The notes beneath the pieces were generated by a model. That model was not told the DNA's origin, made no database searches, and saw only the letters and a list, made by a program, of their open reading frames with translations. A DNA stretch of 5,551 nt from Thiotrichales bacterium (lineage in GTDB: Bacteria; Pseudomonadota; Gammaproteobacteria; Thiomicrospirales; Thiomicrospiraceae): assembly GCA_014763835.1 (NCBI GenBank), contig JACXUQ010000102.1, forward strand, positions 1-5,551, given 5' to 3'. Below, one piece after another: positions 1 to 5,551 of this stretch. The translations under genes were made by a program, and so were the position numbers. Positions within the stretch are counted from its first letter, which is position 1, and each line of letters starts with the position of its first letter.

Positions 1-4
1 ACTT

Positions 5-24
5 GCTAATAGCGAGCTATTAGC
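5..24. repeat. 9-bp perfect inverted repeat downstream of the che operon
   Basis: Arms GCTAATAGC (5-13) and GCTATTAGC (16-24) are perfect reverse complements separated by two bases, which would form a hairpin with a CGAG tetraloop and 8-bp stem. It lies 77 bases past the stop codon of the last che gene. No T tract follows the stem on the minus strand inside the window (AAGT and then the edge), so it is not a textbook terminator. It could be a terminator with a poor tail, a transcript-end stabilising hairpin or a protein-binding palindrome. The rest of 1-100 shows no gene. Confidence 0.45.
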
Positions 25-100
25 TGCGTTTTCCGCCTCAACCAGCCAATTTTTTCCTCATTTTTATTTCGCGCCCCACTCGTGCAAAGCTCTCACAGTA

Positions 101-688
101 TTAAAACAGTTCAATCTCGTCGTCTGCCGCTTGCTCTTCCTCATGCATCCGCACCAGCATACGTTGACGCATGATTTCAATCGCCTCTTCGGTCGGAATG
201 TGCTGATCGAAAATCAGTTCAAACAGCTCCTCTTCTTCCCGCATCGTGGTGCCTTTACGCACACTTTGCTTAAAGGCCTCCCACTCTTCGCGGTTCTTCA
301 CCCGCATCTCATGCGAAACGATTTCCGCCAAACCTGACAGGCCATGTGACACATGGTTCAGACGCTGGCTCAATTTGTCGTAAAACTGGAAGGCAATAAT
401 CGCCTGCTGCATTTTGGTCGCCAATTCGGACGTATGACTGGTCAGCAATGCATTGTGTTCCTGCACCGCTGCATTATCGCTAACGGCCTGCAGAATATTG
501 GCGCTGGAGTTCTGAATTTCCTCGATGTGCTTCGACATGAAGGTAAAGGAGTCGATGAGCGTATTAACGGAGTGATCGCCTTCAGTAATGGAAAGATCGA
601 TTTGAGCCACCGATAAATTTAAAACCAAAATGGTCTGCTGAACCTCTTCAGCCCCCAACGCAAATCCTTCCGCAAACTCCGTTGTCAT
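101..688 (-). CDS. Putative CheZ-like chemotaxis phosphatase (helical, 195 aa)
   Basis: This is a soluble, almost wholly helical protein with no signal peptide or membrane segment. Residues 1-95 look like amphipathic coiled coil, somewhat like receptor signalling helices. Residues 100-110 read FQFYDKLSQRL; F102, D104 and Q108 align with the E. coli CheZ catalytic helix FQDLTGQVI (D143, Q147), which removes phosphate from CheY-P. The C-terminus is acidic and ends DDEIELF, resembling the CheY-binding tail of CheZ (DDLLDSLGF). Length is close to CheZ (214 aa), but the usual CheZ N-terminal sequence is not recognisable. The ATG start is supported by a strong GAGGAG at 694-699, five bases upstream. 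It sits 57 bases after cheA with no clear terminator between, so it is probably the third gene of the operon. The CDS is secure; the phosphatase role is inferred from short motifs. It could instead be an adaptor or a receptor-like coiled coil, since similar F-x-D-x3-Q stretches may occur in chemoreceptors. Confidence 0.72.
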   Translation of the reverse strand: MTTEFAEGFALGAEEVQQTILVLNLSVAQIDLSITEGDHSVNTLIDSFTFMSKHIEEIQNSSANILQAVSDNAAVQEHNALLTSHTSELATKMQQAIIAFQFYDKLSQRLNHVSHGLSGLAEIVSHEMRVKNREEWEAFKQSVRKGTTMREEEELFELIFDQHIPTEEAIEIMRQRMLVRMHEEEQAADDEIELF

Positions 689-745
689 CCAAACTCCTCG
701 ATTAATCTATTTTTTTATGCTCACGCGCGCCCCAAAGGACTTTTC

Positions 746-2845
746 TTAAGCCACATTCATTTGTGGATGCGCGCCGCCTTTATGACTGGAAACCGCCTCT
801 TTCACATCCAAAATCAGCGACACCGTGCCGTCACCCAAAATGGTGGCGCCGGCTATGCCGTCAATCTTCATAAAGTTGCTTTCCAGGCTCTTGATCACCA
901 CCTGCTGCTGTCCTAACAGGTCGTCTACAAAAATGCCGGCACGCTTACCGCCGTCTTCGACCACCACCAACAAACCTTCCGACAAATCCTCGCAGGCATC
1001 TTTGACGCCCAGCTTCTGATGCAGACGGATCACCGGAATATAGGTATCGCGCAATTTGTAGAGTTCCGCCTGGCCGGCAATGCCTTTGACCAGTGCTTTA
1101 TCCACCTGAATCGACTCGATAATCGAAACCAGCGGGAAGACGTAGGTCTCGCTACCGACTTTACAGAGCTGCCCGTCCAGAATCGCCAGCGTCAATGGCA
1201 GACGAATCGTGAAAACGCTGCCTTCACCCTGTTTGGTTTTGACCTCGACCGAACCGCCCAAGCCTTTGATATTACGGCGCACCACATCCATGCCCACGCC
1301 ACGGCCGGAAATATCGCTGACCACATCGGCCGTCGAAAAACCCGGGTGGAAAATCAGATCGATAATCTCTTCACGCGACAAATTGTGATCCGGCTCAATG
1401 ACACCTTTTTCAATCGCTTTGGCCTCGACCTTGGCGTAATTGATGCCGGCACCGTCATCGGTAATCTGAATCAGAATATTGCCGCCTTCATGGAAGGCCG
1501 CCAGCTTGACCGTGCCTTTTTCAGACTTGCCGGCAGCAACGCGCACCTGCGGATTTTCGATACCGTGATCGATCGAGTTACGCACAATATGCACCAGCGG
1601 ATCGGTCAGCTGTTCCAGCATAGTCTTATCCAGCTCGGTGCCCTCGCCCTCCATGACCAGCTCGATCTGCTTGCCCAATTTCTGACTGACATCGTGCACG
1701 ATACGCGGCATACGGTTAAAGGCAAAACTCACCGGCAGCATACGGATATTCATCACGCTTTCCTGCAACTCGCGCGTATGTCTTTCAAGATGCGTCAAAC
1801 CTTCCTTAAGTTTGTCGATCCACTCCGAACTGCCACTGCCCTGTTCCTGTTCGGCCTGCTCGCCAAACTGACTTAACATCGACTGGGTGATAACCAATTC
1901 ACCGACGAGGTTCACCATCTGGTCGATTTTGCTCAGATCAACACGAATGGATCCTTCCTGTTTTGGCGCAGCCTTGGCGTCAGCCTTAACCTCGGCCATC
2001 TGTTTGGCGGCTGGAGCGGCCGGCTTGCGCGCCTCGGCAATCGGAGTCACTTTGGCGCTCTGCGCAACTTCGACCTTTGGCGCGGCGATAACCGCTGGTT
2101 CAGCTACCTGAACGGTTACTTCAGACTGAACCGGGGCCTGAATCGTAATCTCGGCACCGTCACCGTCAATCCACTCAAACACCTCTTTGATGTCATCTTC
2201 TTTGACATCATCGCCGCTCAGTGTCAGATCCCAGTTGATATAGAGATTTTCCGGTTCAAACGCGTCAACCGCCGGCAGTGCTGACAGGTCAGCCTTGGCT
2301 GTTAACTCGCCCAAGCTTTCCAGTTCTCTGAAAATGCGTAGCGGCTCGTTGCCGGTTTGCAGCAACTCCTTTTCGGGAACGATCTTGATCTGCCAGGTAC
2401 CGCCGCCAATTTGGAGAACAGCCTCGGCGACTGTTGGCGCTGCGGCCTCAACCTCATCGCCCATACCCAGAATACGTTCCAACTCGCCCTGTACCTGAGC
2501 GGCGCGCGCTTCATCAATCGGCTGGTGGTTTTGCAGTTTGGTGAGCATGTCGCGCAACACGTCAACCGCGGCCAGCATGGCATGAATAGCCGGTTGGGTC
2601 ACGTCGCGGCGGCCGTCACGCATCTCGTCCAGCAAGGTTTCCAATACATGAGTAAAACCGGCGATTTCAATAAAACCGAAGGTCCCGCTTCCCCCTTTGA
2701 TGGAGTGTGCCGCACGGAAAATTTCGTTAATCTTCTCGTTGTCCGGCGTGCCGGGCGGCAAATCCAGCAGCCCGCGCTCCATGACATCCAAACCTTCGAA
2801 ACTCTCTTCCAGATAAGTTTGGCGAAACGTTTCCATCATATCCAT
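746..2845 (-). CDS. cheA: Chemotaxis histidine kinase CheA
   Basis: CheA is the cytoplasmic kinase that works with CheW and chemoreceptors and passes phosphate to CheY and CheB. All five regions are visible in 699 aa. P1 (HPt) is about 1-125, with phospho-accepting H47 in AAHSIKGG. A P2-like region spans about 145-236. A long Ala/Pro/Lys/Val linker covers about 237-297. The P3 dimerisation helices are about 298-395. The P4 ATPase spans about 396-550, with N box HIVRNSIDHG (419-428), G1 DDGAG (463-467), F-box region FHPGFSTA (499-506) and G2 GRGVGMD (514-520). P5, the CheW-like domain, is about 552-690. No key residue is missing. The first ATG is chosen because GAGG (2855-2858) lies nine bases upstream; that site overlaps the cheD stop codon, so the two genes are probably translationally coupled. 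The P2-like region differs from the short E. coli P2: it begins WQIKIVPEKELL, contains GNEPLRIFRELESLGE, and resembles the form seen in Pseudomonas-type CheA proteins. Confidence 0.98.
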   Translation of the reverse strand: MDMMETFRQTYLEESFEGLDVMERGLLDLPPGTPDNEKINEIFRAAHSIKGGSGTFGFIEIAGFTHVLETLLDEMRDGRRDVTQPAIHAMLAAVDVLRDMLTKLQNHQPIDEARAAQVQGELERILGMGDEVEAAAPTVAEAVLQIGGGTWQIKIVPEKELLQTGNEPLRIFRELESLGELTAKADLSALPAVDAFEPENLYINWDLTLSGDDVKEDDIKEVFEWIDGDGAEITIQAPVQSEVTVQVAEPAVIAAPKVEVAQSAKVTPIAEARKPAAPAAKQMAEVKADAKAAPKQEGSIRVDLSKIDQMVNLVGELVITQSMLSQFGEQAEQEQGSGSSEWIDKLKEGLTHLERHTRELQESVMNIRMLPVSFAFNRMPRIVHDVSQKLGKQIELVMEGEGTELDKTMLEQLTDPLVHIVRNSIDHGIENPQVRVAAGKSEKGTVKLAAFHEGGNILIQITDDGAGINYAKVEAKAIEKGVIEPDHNLSREEIIDLIFHPGFSTADVVSDISGRGVGMDVVRRNIKGLGGSVEVKTKQGEGSVFTIRLPLTLAILDGQLCKVGSETYVFPLVSIIESIQVDKALVKGIAGQAELYKLRDTYIPVIRLHQKLGVKDACEDLSEGLLVVVEDGGKRAGIFVDDLLGQQQVVIKSLESNFMKIDGIAGATILGDGTVSLILDVKEAVSSHKGGAHPQMNVA

Positions 2846-2856
2846 AGCAAATAACC

Positions 2857-3399
2857 TCAGAACAGTTCTACATCACCTTCGACAGGCTTAGATCCAATAT
2901 TGTTAATATAGCGATTTTCTTGATCAGCCAGCGACTGATTATGCATCGGATTCAAACGACGCACTCTGACTCGACCGGTTAACGGGTAATACAGCACCTT
3001 GCGGGGATAGACATCACCAATATCCTGGGAAACGACTTTGAAGCCCTCGGTGTAGACGTAATCAAAAGCGAACCCGATATTGTACCAACCGATGTTGGTC
3101 ATCGAACTCATAATGCGGCCGCCGCCGAACAGTTTGAACTCCAGACGCTCGCGTTTGGCGCCCCTTGATAAAAGCGCGTTGACAAGATTTTCCATTGCAT
3201 AGTTGCCGTAACGGTTGGCATCGGACAATTCGCCGACACGCGAATTGCCTTTATCCACAGGCAACATAAAGTGATTCATGCCGCCGACTCCGGCAATAGG
3301 ATCGCGCACACAGGCGGAAATGCAAGAACCTAGAACCGTTTCAATACGCTCGTTTTCATGGGTGACATAAAACTCACCCGGCAGTATTTTGATGGTCAT
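2857..3399 (-). CDS. cheD: Chemoreceptor glutamine deamidase CheD
   Basis: CheD deamidates specific glutamines on chemoreceptors, and in some bacteria it also docks on CheC-type phosphatases. With the start used here the protein is 180 aa. The signature TVLGSC places T21 and C26, followed by H43 in GGMNHFMLP; these match the Thr-Cys-His catalytic set known from Thermotoga CheD (T21, C27, H44). FGGGRIM at about 91-97 is also typical of the family. The ATG at 3399 is preferred over one 33 bases upstream because GAAGGG precedes it and because family members begin close to the IKILPGEFYV segment. The protein ends in an acidic tail, EGDVELF, nearly the same as the tail of the gene after cheA. It is the first gene of the che group, 175 bases after tadA and 11 bases before cheA. 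No CheC is visible in the window, so any regulatory partner must be elsewhere or be the CheZ-like protein. Confidence 0.95.
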   Translation of the reverse strand: MTIKILPGEFYVTHENERIETVLGSCISACVRDPIAGVGGMNHFMLPVDKGNSRVGELSDANRYGNYAMENLVNALLSRGAKRERLEFKLFGGGRIMSSMTNIGWYNIGFAFDYVYTEGFKVVSQDIGDVYPRKVLYYPLTGRVRVRRLNPMHNQSLADQENRYINNIGSKPVEGDVELF

Positions 3400-3402
3400 G
3401 AT

Positions 3403-3408
3403 CCCTTC
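3403..3408 (-). promoter_or_regulatory. Ribosome binding site deciding the cheD start
   Basis: GAAGGG lies three bases before the ATG at 3399-3397. The alternative in-frame ATG at 3432 has only AT-rich sequence (GATTTTAGATTTTATT) upstream and no Shine-Dalgarno match. The spacing is slightly short, but this is still the better site. Confidence 0.65.
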
Positions 3409-3460
3409 TGCCGGATCGACACTTTTTTGCATAATAAAATCTAAAATCGTCCAAGCTATT

Positions 3461-3490
3461 ATTATTTTTAGAGGTACGGACTACAATCAA
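3461..3490 (-). promoter_or_regulatory. Candidate sigma-70 promoter for cheD-cheA
   Basis: On the minus strand TTGATT (3490-3485) is followed after 18 bases by AATAAT (3466-3461) within an AT-rich run. It would start transcription near 3454 and give a leader of about 55 bases to the cheD ATG at 3399. Both boxes are imperfect. A second weak option, TTGATA (3571-3566) with TATAGT (3545-3540), has a 20-base spacer. The gap contains no gene. Confidence 0.3.
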
Positions 3491-3508
3491 TCTATCAGCA
3501 CGCCTAAG

Positions 3509-3537
3509 ACGGACCTTGCCTCTTCCAGCGGTTCCGT
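3509..3537 (-). other. Imperfect hairpin after tadA
   Basis: ACGGACC (3509-3515) can pair with GGTTCCGT (3530-3537) as seven base pairs with one bulged base and a 14-base loop. It stands 37 bases after the tadA stop and is not followed by a T tract, so a role as tadA terminator is doubtful. It lies just upstream of the promoter candidate for cheD and could equally be a chance structure. Confidence 0.25.
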
Positions 3538-3574
3538 GGACTATATTCGCATTGTTTACATGGTGTATCAAGAT

Positions 3575-4123
3575 TTAAGAAGATGAATTTTTCTTTAACA
3601 TCGCCCTCAACGCTTTGTTCTGCTCCCTCTTGGCTTTAAAAAAAGCGCTCATTTTTTGGCTGCATGCGTCTTGCATCACACCTGCGGTGACCTCCAAGCG
3701 GTGATTTAGCAAGGGCGAATCCACCAGGTTAAACACCGACTGTGCTGCGCCGGTTCGCAAATCCGGCGCGCCATACACCAAGCGTTTAACTCGTGCATGT
3801 ACCATGGCGCCGGCGCACATCGGACAAGGTTCCAGAGTCACATACAAGGTCGCCTCCACCAGACGGTAGTTCTCGATAATCTCACCGGCACGGCGCAACG
3901 CAAGAATTTCGGCATGCGCGGTCGGATCATGCCGCTGAATCGGCTGATTCCACCCTTCGGCAATCAACTCGTTATGCAACACCACTACGGCACCGACCGG
4001 CACCTCCCCCTCGGCTTCCGAACGCTCCGCCAAACGATAGGCATACGCCATCCAGAACGCATCCTGCTGCTCTTGATTCAATCCTTCCGGACATCTAAGC
4101 GGTTTTATCTCTTCTGATTCCAC
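3575..4123 (-). CDS. tadA: tRNA-specific adenosine(34) deaminase TadA
   Basis: TadA converts the wobble adenosine 34 of tRNA-Arg(ACG) to inosine and is a zinc-dependent homodimer of the cytidine/deoxycytidylate deaminase fold. With the start used here it is 182 aa. The motif HAE (H70, E72, in DPTAHAEILAL) supplies a zinc ligand and the catalytic glutamate, and PCPMCAGA supplies the zinc ligands C100 and C103. EVPVGAVVV and the GWNQPI segment are typical of TadA. The start is uncertain: the open frame runs back to a TTG inside the guaA terminator, which cannot be right. I chose the GTG at 4123, seven bases after AGG and two after AAGG. Alternatives are TTG at 4081 (168 aa, the usual TadA length, but its GGAAGG is too close) and ATG at 4051, which would cut off part of the first conserved helix around FWMAYAYRLA. 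It is downstream of guaA, as in many gammaproteobacteria, and separated from it by two terminators. The C-terminus is Lys/Ser rich. Confidence 0.93.
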   Translation of the reverse strand: MESEEIKPLRCPEGLNQEQQDAFWMAYAYRLAERSEAEGEVPVGAVVVLHNELIAEGWNQPIQRHDPTAHAEILALRRAGEIIENYRLVEATLYVTLEPCPMCAGAMVHARVKRLVYGAPDLRTGAAQSVFNLVDSPLLNHRLEVTAGVMQDACSQKMSAFFKAKREQNKALRAMLKKNSSS

Positions 4124-4125
4124 AA

Positions 4126-4133
4126 CCTTACCT
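4126..4133 (-). promoter_or_regulatory. Possible ribosome binding site for tadA
   Basis: AGGTAAGG occurs on the minus strand just before the GTG at 4123-4121. The AGG at 4133-4131 has a normal seven-base spacing, while the AAGG at 4129-4126 is too close. It begins only about eight bases after the T tract of the preceding terminator, so folding of that hairpin might affect access of the ribosome. Confidence 0.4.
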
Positions 4134-4140
4134 GTCAAAC

Positions 4141-4169
4141 AAAAAAGGCTTTCAAATTGAAAGCCTTTT
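4141..4169 (-). terminator. Intrinsic terminator between guaA and tadA (distal)
   Basis: On the minus strand AAAAGGCTTTC and GAAAGCCTTTT form an 11-bp perfect stem around AATTT, and the last arm runs into a T6 tract at 4146-4141. It is the clearest Rho-independent terminator in the window. On the plus strand the stem is followed by only four Ts, so activity in that direction would be weaker. Confidence 0.85.
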
Positions 4170-4180
4170 GCAGTGTTACT

Positions 4181-4220
4181 AAAACTCAACAGGCCGGCTA
4201 TACCCGACCTGTTGAGTTTT
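4181..4220 (-). terminator. Long hairpin overlapping the guaA stop (proximal terminator)
   Basis: AAAACTCAACAGG on the minus strand (4220-4208) pairs perfectly with CCTGTTGAGTTTT (4193-4181). A U-G wobble and three further G-C pairs (CGG with CCG) extend the stem to 17 bp around a six-base loop, GTATAG. The hairpin starts at the last base of the guaA TAA stop. The four Ts are part of the stem and are followed by AG, so termination may be weaker than at the next hairpin; it may also protect the guaA 3' end. Confidence 0.75.
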
Positions 4221-5551
4221 TATTCCCACTCAATCGTCGCTGGCGGCTTGCTAGAAATATCGTACACCACACGCGATACACGTGGAATTTCGTTGATAAT
4301 GCGATTGGAAACCTTTTCCAGGAACTCGTAAGGCAGGTGCGCCCAACGCGCCGTCATAAAGTCGATGGTTTCCACAGCGCGCAACGCAATCACATAATCG
4401 TAACGGCGCGCATCACCAACCACACCGACCGATTTGACCGGCAAAAACACCGCAAACGCTTGCGAGGTTTTGTCATACAAATCCGCCGCACGCAACTCTT
4501 CGATAAAGATGTGATCCGCCAGACGCAGGATGTCGGCATACTCTTTTTTAACCTCACCCAAGATACGCACACCCAAACCCGGACCCGGGAACGGATGACG
4601 GTAAACCATATCATAAGGCAAACCCAGCGCTACACCCACTTTGCGCACTTCATCCTTAAACAGTTCACGCAACGGCTCGATCAACGACATTTCCATATCT
4701 TCAGGCAAACCGCCGACGTTATGGTGTGACTTGATGACCTTGGCCTTACCGGTTTTAGACCCTGCCGACTCAATAACGTCCGGATAGATCGTGCCTTGCG
4801 CCAACCATTTAACGCCTTTGAGTTTGGCAGACTCTGCATCGAACACCTCGATAAACTCGCGGCCGATAATTTTACGCTTGGCTTCCGGATCGGTCGCGCC
4901 GGCCAACGCCCCCATAAAACGGGCTTCGGCATCCGCACGAATCACGCGAATGCCCATATTCTGGGCAAACATCGCCATGACCTGATCGCCTTCCTGATAA
5001 CGCAGCAAACCGTGGTCCACGAACACACAGGTCAACTGGTCGCCAATCGCCTTATGCAACAACGCCGCCACCACGGAAGAGTCCACCCCACCGGACAGAC
5101 CCAACATCACCTGATCGGAACCGACTTGCTCGCGAACACGGGCAATGCTGTCATCGATAATATTCTGCGTAGTCCACAGCTTTTCACAACCGCACAACTC
5201 AACCACAAAACGCTCAATAATACGTTTACCCTGCTTGGTATGCGTCACTTCAGGATGAAACTGAATCGCATAGAAGTTTTTCTCTTCATTCGCCATCCCC
5301 GCAATCGGGCAGCTTGGCGTACTCGCCATCAGTTTGAAACCTTCCGGCATCACGTCGACGCGGTCGCCGTGCGACATCCACACATCCAACATGCCGTAGC
5401 CTTCAGGCGTGACATGATCTTCGATATCAATGAACAATTTGGTGTGACCGTGCGCACGCACCTGGGCATAACCGTATTCGTGTTCGTCCGCATGAATCAC
5501 CTTGCCGCCGAGCTGCTCCGCCATGGTTTGCATACCATAACAGATACCCAA
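4220..5551 (-). CDS. guaA: GMP synthase (glutamine-hydrolysing), 3' part
   Basis: GuaA makes GMP from XMP, ATP and glutamine in the last step of guanine nucleotide synthesis. The window holds the C-terminal 443 residues, and the gene continues past the right edge. The visible part begins at LGICYGMQTM, which contains the class I amidotransferase nucleophile cysteine (visible C4). H99 and E101 in QFHPEV complete the triad. With an offset of 82 these correspond exactly to E. coli C86, H181 and E183, so the intact protein should be about 525 aa. The ATP pyrophosphatase loop LGLSGGVDSS lies at visible 150-159, and HPFPGPGLGVR (319-329) and the C-terminal SKPPATIEWE are hallmarks of the dimerisation domain. 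All motifs are intact. The first codon in the window, TTG, is an internal leucine and not a start. The stop overlaps a strong hairpin. The promoter and any guaB partner lie outside the window. Confidence 0.99.
   Translation of the reverse strand: MGICYGMQTMAEQLGGKVIHADEHEYGYAQVRAHGHTKLFIDIEDHVTPEGYGMLDVWMSHGDRVDVMPEGFKLMASTPSCPIAGMANEEKNFYAIQFHPEVTHTKQGKRIIERFVVELCGCEKLWTTQNIIDDSIARVREQVGSDQVMLGLSGGVDSSVVAALLHKAIGDQLTCVFVDHGLLRYQEGDQVMAMFAQNMGIRVIRADAEARFMGALAGATDPEAKRKIIGREFIEVFDAESAKLKGVKWLAQGTIYPDVIESAGSKTGKAKVIKSHHNVGGLPEDMEMSLIEPLRELFKDEVRKVGVALGLPYDMVYRHPFPGPGLGVRILGEVKKEYADILRLADHIFIEELRAADLYDKTSQAFAVFLPVKSVGVVGDARRYDYVIALRAVETIDFMTARWAHLPYEFLEKVSNRIINEIPRVSRVVYDISSKPPATIEWE

Noticed and set aside
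1019..1876. Plus-strand open frame of 285 codons
   Set aside because: It lies entirely opposite the conserved kinase core of cheA; its translation is rich in His, Asp and Arg with no recognisable motif, as expected for an antisense shadow.
2357..2854. Plus-strand open frame of 165 codons opposite the cheA 5' end
   Set aside because: It mirrors the P1/P2 coding region of cheA and shows no domain of its own.
3400..3432. Extending cheD upstream to the ATG at 3432
   Set aside because: There is no ribosome binding site before that ATG, while the ATG at 3399 has GAAGGG and fits the usual N-terminus of the family.
3492..3518. Flagellar sigma-28 promoter upstream of cheD (CAAG, 15 bases, GCTGATAG)
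   Set aside because: The -10-like box matches GCCGATAA at six of eight bases, but the -35 part matches TAAA at only two of four; too weak to annotate, although the biology would fit.
4132..4137. Perfect TTGACA -35 box just after the terminator
   Set aside because: At 17 or 18 bases downstream the sequence is AGAAGA or GAAGAG, not a usable -10 box; GATAAA comes only after 23 bases.
4124..4189. Extending tadA upstream to the TTG at 4189
   Set aside because: The extra 22 codons are made of the two terminator hairpins, so this is non-coding sequence that happens to stay open.
4157..4729. Plus-strand open frame of 190 codons
   Set aside because: It starts inside the guaA-tadA terminator and runs opposite guaA, with an Arg/His/Thr-rich composition and no family features.
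5549..5551. Treating the TTG at the right edge as the guaA start
   Set aside because: It encodes the leucine before the GICYGMQTM nucleophile motif, which is about residue 83 of the full protein; the gene continues beyond the window.
1..5551. Mobile element, CRISPR array, tRNA or defence system
   Set aside because: No transposase, integrase, spaced direct repeats, cloverleaf or defence-type protein was found on either strand; the content is housekeeping and chemotaxis genes.

Overview
The window carries five genes, all on the minus strand. In transcription order they are guaA (3' part only), tadA, cheD, cheA and a 195-residue helical protein that looks like a CheZ-type phosphatase. No plus-strand gene, RNA gene, CRISPR array, transposase or integrase is visible. 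The sequence suggests a motile gammaproteobacterium: guaA followed by tadA is a familiar gammaproteobacterial order, and the GuaA residue numbering matches the E. coli enzyme exactly. A sulfur oxidiser of the Thiomicrospira/Hydrogenovibrio kind would fit, but that is an impression from protein resemblance and is not proven.

Right part (about 3575-5551): guaA makes GMP from XMP and enters from beyond the window with its first 82 or so codons missing. Its stop codon overlaps a long hairpin, and a second hairpin with a T tract follows at once. tadA, the wobble-adenosine tRNA deaminase, begins within about 20 bases of that second terminator and has no convincing ATG start. It is therefore either read through from guaA or served by a promoter hidden inside the terminator region.

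Left part (about 101-3454): a chemotaxis operon, cheD-cheA-cheZ-like, follows a 175-base gap that holds a weak promoter candidate. cheD and cheA are 11 bases apart, and the cheA ribosome binding site overlaps the cheD stop. The third gene lies 57 bases after cheA and has its own strong ribosome binding site. Together the set would provide receptor glutamine deamidation (CheD), the histidine kinase (CheA) and possibly a CheY-P phosphatase. CheW, CheY, CheB, CheR and receptors are not in the window.

The most interesting points are the unrecognised 195-residue protein, with an F-x-D-x3-Q motif that aligns with the catalytic helix of CheZ, and the nearly identical acidic C-terminal tails (D-[VI]-E-L-F or E-I-E-L-F) on CheD and on this protein. 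These tails resemble the CheY-binding end of CheZ. The first 100 bases hold a 9-bp palindrome and no gene.
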